31,556 bases of DNA from contig JH152738.1 of NCBI GenBank assembly GCA_000226015.1, positions 38,681-70,236 on the forward strand. Reading direction: 5' to 3'. The notes beneath the pieces were generated by a model. The model was not told the origin of the DNA and made no database searches. It saw only the letters and a program-made list of their open reading frames with translations. Positions 1-10,224 of this stretch are shown piece by piece (the first letter of the stretch is position 1; each line of letters opens with the position of its first letter). Made by a program: the position numbers and the translations under genes. The stretch is from Mnemiopsis leidyi (lineage: Eukaryota; Ctenophora; Tentaculata; Lobata; Bolinopsidae).

Positions 1-1797
1 AAAACGAGATTTGGGGGTAGTTTTTACAATGGACCTAAATGTCATTAATTCGGCTCATTGTGTTAACACTGGCAAAACTGAATAATTAGCTCCGTTCTTT
101 GTGGACGTTGGTATAGGCCGGTTAGTTCCCTATCTTTCAGCTTTGGTGGGGTAGCCCAGGTGGAGAACTGTAGTCCCTCACTCTCTCTCCCCCTCTCACC
201 TGCTTACCCCCATTATTTGGGCACCCTCTCCCATGGGTGTAGTGTTACTTAGCTCCTAACCCAGCTACCCTCGCCTTTTGTCTCCCTCTCTCCCTCAATT
301 AATGATCTTAATCCTCTTATTTTGACTCAGCTAGGCTTGTGCTCGCTCTTTGCTTTACGCTCCCAAATCTGATGAGCAAGTTTCGCCCGACTCAACCCTT
401 CGTCACACTTGGGATTTTAAACAGTTGTAAATTTGTCTTTGTCTTCATCATTCGAATTTCTCGATGTGTTATAGTTGGCAAATTTCTTGGTAACCAGGCT
501 ACTACTGTATTATATCGCAGTTTTATCGGGATCCCACATAGTAAGAAATCGTGTCCAATTTTAAAAGTTAAGTAGGCAAAAAGTTAGATTGATGTCATGA
601 AAACGTAGAGTTGCGACCGACGATTATGTCGCATTGCTTTGACCACTTCTCCGCTCCTATTGCGTAACATTGGCCTTTTCATCTACAAGGTAAAATATAC
701 CATTGTAATCAATTTTTACTGTGTTGCAGCCTCTAGGTTAAAAATAAATTCGGCAATTATTCAATCGGCGATTAATTAGACGGATACGAATAAGCCCCGT
801 GTTTAGCAATTATCCGGCTCCAAATGTGAGATACGGACATATTGATCCTCTCCACCAACATTTATATATCATAAAAATACACTTAGCAAAGCTGAGAACC
901 TTACCCTCTTTCCTCCTGAACCTGTCACCTTTATTGCATGGCTTGCGTGACAGCAGGGGATCATTTTATCTGCTAGAATTGTAATAACGTACCTTGAGTT
1001 TTACCTTCCGTAATATATCTTCGGTGAAGTTTTTTTGTCTTTCCATATCTGCTTCTCCGCAGAACACACGCGAAATTTGAATTAAATGTACAAACCTACG
1101 ACCCCTAATATACTAGGGTTTAGACTTATTCAAACTACTTGGTTTTTCCCTTTGCCACGCCACATAAAAGTTATTCCATGTTGCCCCAATGTTCTCCAAT
1201 TAGCTTCTACGGAAGACTCGCTACAGTCGATGGATTGTCTCGTGACTGGGGCCCCGAGACCTGATTGATTTTTCTCAAATTAACGCATGGGATTTCTACC
1301 AAATTCTTTTGAAAGCGAAAACTTGGCCCCATGTCAAAAGTCTCCCCTTTCTGATTAACCAGAAATTTTTAAGTGAAGAAAATACCGCAGACCCTTTGTT
1401 CGCCGCCTTTTGTTAAATTCGAAGACGAGCTTTACGGGGTACCGTATAATGCGGGAGAAGGCCGTTATGATATGCTCAGTACACTGGTTCCTCATCGAAT
1501 AAGTATCCTTTGTATTGGGCGAGTTTTTCTCTTTCTCTCATTCTCTCGAGTCGAGCTGTGGGACACTCATCCTGATCCTCAGTCGCCAGCATACTGTCCC
1601 GTCTCAGTGTTCCCGCGAGCCTGTGTACCACCCTCCACCTGCATTGCCCGTATTAAAATCTGTCCTTAATCTCCCCCAAAAATGTGAAAGGTACGTATGA
1701 GGAGCTTGGGTAGGTAAGAGAGTACCATCATTAGTAGTTTGACATTTTACCGTACCGCAGTCGCATGTGTCATGTGATCCCTCACCAAACTGCAATA

Positions 1798-1831
1798 CTC
1801 TCTCTCTCTCACTCTCACTCTCTCTCTCTCT
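1798..1831 (+). repeat. (CT)n microsatellite
   Basis: An almost pure CT dinucleotide tract, interrupted twice by CA. On the opposite strand it creates a spurious Arg/Glu/Ser-rich open frame. Confidence 0.9.
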
Positions 1832-2392
1832 GGCGCGCTTCAGAGCTCTCATACTCCGGCTCTATTTCTCGCTGCTAAAAATATTTGTTTTTTGTAAGCT
1901 GGAGAGAGCTCTCTTTTTTTCTCCGTCAGCTGGTTTGCCACCCCCTGACGTATGGTGGACCAATGGCGCGTGTCCCCCATAAAGCATGAGGTAACCACTT
2001 AGAAATGTCAGTATAAGACCCATGTACTAAGGCAACACTTGGACTAGACAATATGTTTAGCTTCCGGGTACCAGACCTTTGTTAGCTTATAGTGTGTTAT
2101 CTCAAGGCAGCCTGTCTTGGGTTGTTCTCCATTATTTCTAACTCTCTGTTCACTCCCCGTGTGCTTCTCCAGCCGGCTTGTTTGAAGCCCTCTCTCTCCT
2201 CTGCAATCCCATTTTAGAATCGTTTTCAGCCTGATCGGAAAATATAATTACAACCGTGCATTTTTAACTGCAAATATTTTTGAATATATCATCTGCATGC
2301 TCCATCGGAAATTTTTACATCCGGCAGGGTTATTAAGCCCAGTGCCAGCACGCCATCCTTCTTCAAAGCTTGCTTCAAAACCACGTCTTGGT

Positions 2393-2398
2393 CACGTG
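2393..2398. promoter_or_regulatory. E-box/M-box (GTCACGTGAC)
   Basis: A perfect ten-base palindrome around CACGTG. This is the form bound by bHLH-Zip factors of the USF, TFE/MITF and MYC/MAX groups in animals. The binding role is inferred. Confidence 0.4.
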
Positions 2399-3825
2399 AC
2401 AGTTCCGTGCTAGTTCGGGTTTCCGATCATGGTTTGACGAGGTCAGGAGAAGACAAAGGAAGCGGGTGTGGAGAGCTGGTCCCCCAGCTAACAAAGGGGC
2501 AGCGGGAGAGAGAGAAGGTGAGGGTGATAGGAACGAGATCAGACAACCGGGCCTTGACCAGCAGGTGTTTTCAACCTCTCTAATTAGCTGGATCTCCTGC
2601 CGGAGAGAGAGATGTTGCACCCTCAACCTTTCTGTCACGTCCTACCTGCTCTTTTCAGTACCTTATCGTTTGCAAATACCTGCCGTAATCATCATATGTT
2701 TTATCAAAGTAGGCCAATCTGGACTATGCATTATGATTTTTGTACCGTTATCTGGTTTTTAGCACTTCGTATCTAAGATCTCGTGTGTATCAATGAAGGT
2801 TGATTGAATAATGAGCGTTAATGGTTAAAGTCTTTCAATAATGTTATGGTAAAACACGTTAAAAAATTTTACGGTCATTTTATCTGGACTAGGTAGTTGG
2901 TCTATCGGAATAGTTGGTCCACCTGAAGAAGAATACTTAGACAGTAGACAGTTTCTTGGTCCGGTAGAATAGTTAGACTGTAGGCGTCGTTACCCTGTCC
3001 AATATTCCGAGCGATGTAGTGTTGGAGGATGTTATTGGAGTAATGACAGTAGCTGGGTTTGCAATCAGATGCGGTTTTGTCGAGACGAGAGTAGCGACTA
3101 CTAACGGCGGAAAATTCTGGTCAATACTGGGAAAATTAGCCGCCGCTAAACAAGCTCCGCGTTTTCCGTCAGCGGCTATCACGGTTTTAGAAGGTTGCTA
3201 CTGGGGTTGGTTAAAACTCGTGGTGATATCATGCTTGTCTCTCTTTAAAAGGTCGGTCAGCCTCCCCGAACCGGCCCACCTGGAGGAGATGACAAGAAGA
3301 AGATCTGACGTGATTGGTCGTGAGATTTTAGATCAGGTGCACCCACGTTTAACTGTCCGGTAACGCGAGCTTAAGACATGGTCTTTGTTTTAATTTTCCT
3401 CGAAGCAACAAGCAGTGGTGATCTGATGTTATATTATGAGTGAGCGCCGCGATCCGTTTTAAACTTTGCCCTGAGAGCTCGCCTCCATCACCACAACAAA
3501 ATATGACTCATCCAGACTTCTTTTAAAGTTGTTTCTAGAAAAGCCTCCTAAAACCGGACGGCGATTTAAACGCAGTTTTGACCGTTTCACCCTTTGGAAA
3601 AACTTTTGAGCGTAGACAGTTATCTTGGAAAGAAAGAGCCACGCCCACCAAGCAGCAAATCTATAGAACGACAGGACTGGGCCGTATCCCAGGTAACGAA
3701 TTGCCAAAACAAATTTGTAAACATATATGTGGACAATGGGACAGAGTTTTTCATGGTGGTGCGTGTGAGTAGAGCATGCTACTCACAAGCTAGCCGGGCG
3801 GGCCCTCTCCAATCCTGGTGGTGAG

Positions 3826-3868
3826 ATTGGTCACGTGGGCCCACGTGGTCCGGCCGGGGGAACACGTG
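3826..3868. promoter_or_regulatory. E-box cluster with abutting CCAAT box
   Basis: Three CACGTG cores (3832, 3842, 3863) fall within 37 bp. The first two form a perfect 16-bp palindrome, CACGTGGGCCCACGTG, at 3832-3847. An inverted CCAAT box (ATTGG, 3826-3830) lies one base before the first core. Nearby sequence is GC-rich (CCGGCCGGGGG). This is the densest promoter-like cluster in the upstream domain. Whether it is a promoter of the zinc-finger gene, an enhancer, or the promoter of an unseen transcript cannot be told from sequence alone. Confidence 0.45.
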
Positions 3869-4304
3869 ACCTCACAGCTGCACTTCAAACATGCACCCTG
3901 GAACGCTTTGCTTTATCAGCCAGCGAGATGGTGCTTGTCGGGAGAGTACGGATTTAGCTACTAAATATTTGATTTGTATAGCGTCTATCAAGAATTCTCA
4001 TCTCTCAGTCCGTGAGGCTTGTGGCGATTTTGTGCTTGATTCCAGGGGAAGCTTGCTGTTCGTACTTGTTGCATATAGACGAGAAGGTCGTATTTTTTGA
4101 CGTAGTTTATTTGTTCAGGACTGAGGTCACCAAAGTTGTGTGGCAGAGGCGAGGGCGATCGTCTTGTCGTGATCGGTTAGGCGCAAGGTGTTGGGCGTGA
4201 GAATTTAAACCGTGCCTAATGGCTACTTTCTTCTTGAATAGCCCGACGAATTGGCACCTTTTCTGAGGCAAATCCATCAATTTCTGCAGCATGACGTGAG
4301 GAGA

Positions 4305-4323
4305 CCCGCCCCCTTGGACCAAT
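4305..4323 (+). promoter_or_regulatory. GC box plus CCAAT box
   Basis: CCCGCCCCC (4305-4313) is followed by a CCAAT box (4319-4323) sitting between short GGACC/GGTCC arms. The pair resembles a proximal-promoter arrangement. I see no convincing TATA box or start site. Confidence 0.3.
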
Positions 4324-5006
4324 AAGGTCCGACATTGACGTTGGGAAGTGAGTGAGTGTTGGGAGGAGCTAGCCTTAAATTTGGCCGGCCATTTCGGAGG
4401 CGTTGCTTGCAAAGATCTGGGTTTCAGCTCCCTTGCTAATGTATTTGTAAATCTATTAGGTATGGTAATATGCATAGGGCACGAATCCTCAATGGAAATC
4501 TGTTACTGGATATTAGAAAACTCATGTTCCTCTTCCATTATTCGAGACCTTGTGTTAGTGCTATTTTATCGTGCTTTTAATGTTAAACTAATTTACAACA
4601 TGAGCTTTGGTTCCAGCCTTCGGCGACATTACTTAAGTGCAGTGGGGCTTTTTGGTTGGAAAGAAAGAGGGGTTTGAAGGCCCCCGGCGAGCAATTATAC
4701 GATTTTCGAGATCCGTTAATTTACTCAGGAATGGCAGCTGTTACTCAGACCCTGGCACCAACTAAAAATCTAGCATTTGAATTTTCCATAAATAGTTTTG
4801 TAGGTTTGGTAGCACCACTAGATGGGCCCCTCGTACCCGATTTACTTGATAGATAGAAAGTGCTGGCAAGGGCAAAAGATTTTCCCATTAGATATGGGGA
4901 AGTGATTGGTCAAAGGTCGCAAGGTTTGCTCTTCATATTAATGTGTTCCATATTGCCGGTAACATTCTATTTATAGAATAAAAGCTTCCCCTCACCGCTT
5001 GCCTGC

Positions 5007-5021
5007 CTCTCTCTCTCTCCC
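5007..5021 (+). repeat. Short (CT)n tract
   Basis: A short CT dinucleotide run following a CCCCTC-rich stretch, in the same orientation as the other pyrimidine tracts of the region. Confidence 0.7.
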
Positions 5022-5693
5022 TTGCTCGTAATACAGACTTTGGTAGTGGTCTTTCACTCGCCATTTCTTGTTAGTAGGGAGACTTTTAAGCTTCAATCAT
5101 GAATCAGGGGAGCAGTTTTGTGTATTTGGCTTGACCCGGCCTCCCTTTTTGTTTATTGTTTATCTTCATTTCATTTCATTTTTATCTCGTATCTGTCGAA
5201 GTTGATGCCGATAAGTTGTAGTTAAAACATAAAATAACCCCAGATACGTTAAGAGTTAAAGTTGCTATCTCAACAGATATCCCGCATCAGTAAAGGGCAG
5301 CTCACTGGGTGGGAATATTGAGGTTTCCTTGTTTATGAAACGTGCGTTATATACACAGGGTTCTAACTGCCATGCCTGTAAGCTAGATTGTGTGTGTGTC
5401 CTGGTTTTCATTCATTGCTGGACACCTTCAGTGATTTGCTTGTTGAGGCCGTCCAAACTGTTGTCAATTCGTGTTGTCCCTGGGGAGGCTGCAGTAAATC
5501 AGATCGTGCCAGGTTCCTGGGAGCGTAATGACCGGCATGTGGAGTTCAGCTAATCTCTCACCTGTCTCTCATCCTGCCAATTATTTGGTTCTAGGTCTTT
5601 TCAACCCCAAATTGTCCCCTCCTTGTTTGCCTTGATTGATCATCCTTGATTTCGTGGTCCTGATTGGTCTTGTGGTACATCGCAGCGTTTCAG

Positions 5694-5762
5694 TTGGTTG
5701 ATTGTTTGTGCCACGTGACAATGTCCGGTACGAGGATTGGTTGATTATTCACATCACGTGAC
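5694..5762 (+). promoter_or_regulatory. Duplicated composite module TTGGTTGATT-N8-CACGTGAC
   Basis: TTGGTTGATT at 5694-5703 is followed after eight bases by CACGTGAC at 5712-5719. The same two blocks recur at 5737-5746 and 5755-5762 with the same eight-base spacing. The two modules are 43 bp apart, close to four DNA helical turns. The intervening bases differ, so the shared blocks stand out. I infer a pair of sites for a bHLH-Zip factor with a partner. A further CCAAT box (5958) and E-box (6012) lie just downstream. Confidence 0.5.
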
Positions 5763-6011
5763 GTATAGCTGATATGTGAGTGGTGGAGCGGTTCTCCAGG
5801 GAGAGTGGCTCTCTCTAAAAAGGTGATACAGAGAGAGCTAGTTAGCACGAAGAGCAGCTGGACTGGCAGGAGGATTGCGGTCCGGGAGGTCCTTACCCAG
5901 GGTCACAGCGGGAGAGGGGAGTCATCAACTTAATTAACAAACCCCGGCAACCCACAACCAATCACACGGTACCTTTCGTCCTTTCCGCCAGTTGTTTGCC
6001 GTCCTCTTCCC

Positions 6012-6017
6012 CACGTG
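6012..6017. promoter_or_regulatory. E-box (CCACGTGACT)
   Basis: CACGTG core with the same CACGTGAC 3' flank as several others in the upstream domain. Function is inferred only. Confidence 0.3.
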
Positions 6018-6460
6018 ACTTAAACGTTTTTCTGGGATCAATATGTTCACCCAACGAAGTTGTAGGACTTTCTATTGAACAGCTTTTTGGTGTGCCACAT
6101 TTGGTCTGATTTCGTGTTGGAGTTTAGTGCCAATGTCACGTATAACCATTACATTAACCCAGCTCGCCACCTGCACCCCCTTAACCCTCCCCCTCTCTCC
6201 TAATGCTCTTACCAAGCACGTTAATTGTAACCCGTGCGGTATTGGCCGGGAGGCTTCAACATCTCCGCTCCGTCCCATGCTGAAAGGTAAATCACTAAAT
6301 CGATGACAGTAGGACGATACCCTTATGTGGGTTGAGAGAGAGGGTTATGACGGTCCGGCAGGGCCTGCAGATCTCTAGTACCACAAGTACTTGTGCAACA
6401 GAGGTGTCAATGAACCATACCAACCTAATTCCATTTAATGTCTCTCATATATGGCCCGGT

Positions 6461-6487
6461 CTCTCACTCTCTCTCTCTCTTCACCTC
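6461..6487 (+). repeat. (CT)n microsatellite
   Basis: CT dinucleotide run with one CA interruption, again pyrimidine on the + strand. Confidence 0.85.
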
Positions 6488-6900
6488 TCCCGTTTTTGTG
6501 TTGTGTGATTGTGAGCTGTTTTTCTCCCTGAACTGCTGGCAGGTTGAACTCTGACTATCTACCACCTGGGAATGTTACATTGTGACAGTTCCAGCCCCCG
6601 TGCCCGGTGCATTCACCTCACTTACTACACACGTGTTGTAAACACCACGCACTAACGGCGAGTAGAATACCACCCACCCTGCTTGTCGTGAACAGAAGCA
6701 GGGTAGGTGAGGATGACGATGATAACAGTGGGGAGGGGGTGAGAGAGGGTGGTGTGAAATACATGTGGGTAACCCCGCACATCCCGACCGTTACCTGATA
6801 CCTCTACCCAAATGGTTAATGATTGGCACCCTACCCCGTGAGGTGGGTCCCACCTTCCTGACCATGTAACTACACCTGCACTGCCACACTCCCTGTAATC

Positions 6901-6922
6901 CCCTCTCTCTCTCTCTCTCTCT
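6901..6922 (+). repeat. (CT)n microsatellite
   Basis: About ten CT dinucleotides in an otherwise C/T-rich stretch. Confidence 0.85.
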
Positions 6923-8545
6923 GCGTCCCCTCACTTGGTTCATTCTCTCCAGCCTATATATCACGTTTTGCGACCTGCTTATCTCATAGTCCGCATTTCA
7001 CTTTTCTCTCTACTCTTTCACATTGCTTCACCCGCCCGATATGATCTTGAGTATTCTATTTATTTTTCGGACCGTCGAGTAATTTGGGAGTACTTAACTT
7101 TAGCGCCGGGAATTAGCCATTCCATTAATCCCTAGGTATAGGCTACGGTAAACGGGCGACATTTAGATGCGGCCTATCGGCTACCTCACATCTTGAACTT
7201 TCCCTGCTGTTCCGCGGAGAAAATTTAACCATTTACCTTCGGCTGCAGTAGACATCATGGATCGGTCAACAAACAGCTCCTCTCAGTAAAGTTCCCTTTA
7301 TCCTCGCAGCGGTCTTTTCCAACATATATATCATCTAATACATTGTGTTTGGTACAATGTGCAGCGAGAAGTACTAGCTCCTTACAAAATTACTAAACCT
7401 CATCGGATCCCTGCAAGCTGGACCTCCAATCACTAACCCGCCTTTCTTTAGGCCTCACCTTTTTGAAATGCTGTCCTTAATTCACACCCCTTTAGAAAAG
7501 TGTGGTGTTTTTTCTCTCTCTCTTTCTTTCTCTGATCAGTGCGACTCGAATATATTTCAGTACAGATCGTGTACCTTACTTAGCTTTCAATCTAACGGTC
7601 AGCTCCTGGGGATGCTCTGTTCTTCTTTGTTAAAAGTTTACCGGCTTTGTCCGTAGGGAGACTGATAGTTGCCAGAGTTTTTCCAATTGCTAAATTTCCG
7701 ATCTGTAGAGAAAAGAGCCTGAGAGGGATGGAGAGAGAGAGATTTATAAAGCAGGTGGGGGACCAGCTTGTGCGTTAGAATCCGTTACAATCCTGGTCTG
7801 AGCTGCACACTATATCGCAACGTTCAGCATGTCAAGTACAAACGTGTATATTGATGTACGCCCGCCCTAATAATTCAGTCCCTGCCTACTTTTCTTTCTG
7901 TGGCTCTATCATTGCGTCTTCATTCTGTCTCCCGAATCTTCTGCAAATCTCATTATCGGCTGTGCTGCTATATTTGTGTGTTTGTCCCCCGTTTCCCGTT
8001 ATAGGTCAGCCTTTGGTTTGGGCTTTATTTTAGTAGCGGTAACGGAACTGGTTGCATCAGGGTTTAATCACATTACGATTAATAATACACTGGGGCGCAT
8101 TTTAAAATCGTTTGGTTCTAAAACGGGGAGATTTTTGCTTATATAATATTTTCATAACGTTTCGTAGGACCAATTTGGCGTGATAGCCGCATCCTGAGTG
8201 ATTGTCTTAAATAGTGCCCGCATTTGGTTTTCCGGCATACAGTTTAAGTTGACGTGTTAGTTTTGCCCGGTAACCACCACATACAATATAGCCTCACCGC
8301 GGGTAAAACCGGGCGGTCTAGGCTAGGGAGCTAGTTTAATTGTGAGCAATATTTGGTGCTCATTATCTAGCTGTCCTCCACTGTGTCCCATCTTCCGCCT
8401 CCCCACCCCCCTCAACTCCATGTTGCAGCCCCCCACTCGCTAACCTTACTCCAACTGTATACATCATATCGTGAAAGTTTCAATTAGTAACTCTAATAAT
8501 CAGTTGTTTCCTGCTCTAAGTTCTAGCTTGTTGTCACGTAGATCA

Positions 8546-8559
8546 AGGTCACGTGACCT
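8546..8559. promoter_or_regulatory. E-box in a 14-bp perfect palindrome (AGGTCACGTGACCT)
   Basis: The CACGTG core is extended symmetrically to fourteen bases. Each half also contains AGGTCA, the core half-site of many nuclear receptors. It could therefore serve either a bHLH-Zip dimer or, in overlapping form, a nuclear receptor. This is inference from motif only. Confidence 0.35.
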
Positions 8560-8830
8560 GTCGCTACTCAAGCAAGAGTTCCATCCTCCACCCCAGGCTT
8601 CCAGGAAGTGGTCCTTACCTCACTGTCATCAGCTCATCTCCTTACTCATCCGCCAGGTTCATGATGGAATTTAATGCGTCGCGATTTCCTCATTTAATGA
8701 GCTATTGTTAATGCTAAGTTTCACTTTAGTCCGCAGGGAAACTTTCTGGCGGAGTTAGAAAACTCACAGGTCTTTGTCGCTGTCCCTGTCCATTGTTAAG
8801 TCTCAAAGTTCTATCCCACAACACTGATCA

Positions 8831-8836
8831 CACGTG
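8831..8836. promoter_or_regulatory. E-box (CACACGTGACC)
   Basis: The last of the ten upstream CACGTG cores, again with the CACGTGAC flank. Function is inferred only. Confidence 0.3.
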
Positions 8837-10224
8837 ACCACTAACACATCTAATCTCCGCTCTGCAGTAAAGTGTGTGGTAATGTTGGCACCTTGTGTGT
8901 GAGCTGTAGTGCTCGCAATTTGCATCCCACCCGATGATCTAGCGTTTGAGGAAACGCGCAGGACTTATCCTTCATACAACTAATTATAAGTCCAATAACG
9001 GCCCTCAAGACGGAGCCATTGGTTCTCCCGATAAAACCAAGCTATATTTAATCTGTCGGCTGTGGTTTAATGCGTGCCTTACATTGGCAGAGAAGTACCA
9101 GTAGAGACAGAGACACAAGGAACGTTGCATTGCCGTGTCTGCTAACCTTCACCCATATCACTGGGTTGTCTGTGTCCGGATAATGGGCTAATCTACCGTT
9201 CTCCTTCTGATGTCCTGCCTGGTGGCTGGGTTGGAAAATCTTCCCTTCCTCTCTGGAGCTGAGCTTTCCAAACCACTTAATAATACGTCACGCCTGATGC
9301 CACACTCAATAATTCTCTTAGTGTCTTCACTCCATGCTCATAATATTCTTCTACAATTGTATTCCTTTACGTTTTGTGATTTAGCACTGATCCAAGGAAA
9401 GTCTGTCTTTGTCCGTCCTCGTAGCTGTTTGGAGAATCTCCAGGCTCTGTGAAGATCAGTTACTTCATAAATTTTTTTTCTCTAACAGTGGCCGGGGGTG
9501 CTATGATATCTTTCCAATTATGAGTCTATAGTGGAATGGGCCACGCATTAGAGCAGGTTGAAATGGAGCTGGGTTTGTAATGAACCTTTTCAGAGATTCA
9601 TCCCTCGACCTATAGGAGGGTGCGCCAAATGTGGTGATATAAATTTGCCCAAGTTTCCAATTTCAAGCTCGTAGCGGGGGCCATCAAATTGCAGGACACA
9701 CAACACATATTATAATGCATTGTAATAGCACAGTCTCGGTAACTTGTTTCATGTGACCAATGACTCATCGCTGAGTTACCAAAGGCAGCCTCCCAGCCGG
9801 GACGACCGGGTCAGGTGATACATTTGACAGTGTTGCTCCAGATTTCGTGTCGGAGAGCGAACACTGCCAGCTTTACCTTCAGCTCAACAGGTCCTGCTTA
9901 GTTTCTCATGTTCGTCCAGTGACCCGGGCCGTTTTACTGCCATTTTGATTTGATCCAGATTGTTTTTCTTTTGTGTTTGGCTTGCTCCGTCGATTTTTTC
10001 GATCCGACCTAGCTTATCATAATTGCTGGGCACTAAATCTTATCGACTCGGCTGTCTCCTTTACTCTATTTATCAGAACATTTAAGTTTTGCTTGATTCC
10101 GTCGCAATTTTTAGGTTCTCAGTATAACATTTATTTAAAACTCCTATACTTATTAATTTCACACTAAAGTTCTGCAAATTACTGGATAATATTGCGAGAT
10201 AAATAAACACAACGTGTCTCAGGG

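Larger units (their letters stand above)
1..10224. other. Gene-free, pyrimidine-rich upstream domain (probable regulatory region of the zinc-finger gene)
   Basis: No open frame in these 10 kb looks like a real protein: all are under about 125 codons, low in complexity or driven by CT tracts, and none matches a family I know. To the eye the stretch is less AT-rich than the DNA after 12.3 kb, and the + strand has a C/T bias with several (CT)n tracts. It holds ten CACGTG hexamers, CCAAT boxes on both strands and at least one GC box. I infer a cis-regulatory landscape and/or non-coding 5' exons of the downstream zinc-finger gene. An unspliced non-coding RNA is also possible. Possible splice acceptors just before the start codon lie near 10012 and 10168, but I cannot choose between them. 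Confidence 0.5.

Noticed and set aside
1604..1852. Arg/Glu/Ser-repeat protein on the - strand
   Set aside because: Produced by the (CT)n microsatellite read on the opposite strand.
3019..3363. 114-codon open frame on the + strand in the upstream domain
   Set aside because: No family resemblance, no splice or start context of note, and overlapping open frames of similar size exist nearby. Probably chance.
4107..4475. 122-codon open frame on the - strand
   Set aside because: Basic and unstructured with no recognisable motif. It overlaps the GC-box/CCAAT stretch.
1..10224. CCAAT boxes as an enriched signal in the upstream domain
   Set aside because: I count roughly a dozen on both strands, not more than chance for 10 kb, so only those placed next to E-boxes or a GC box are reported.
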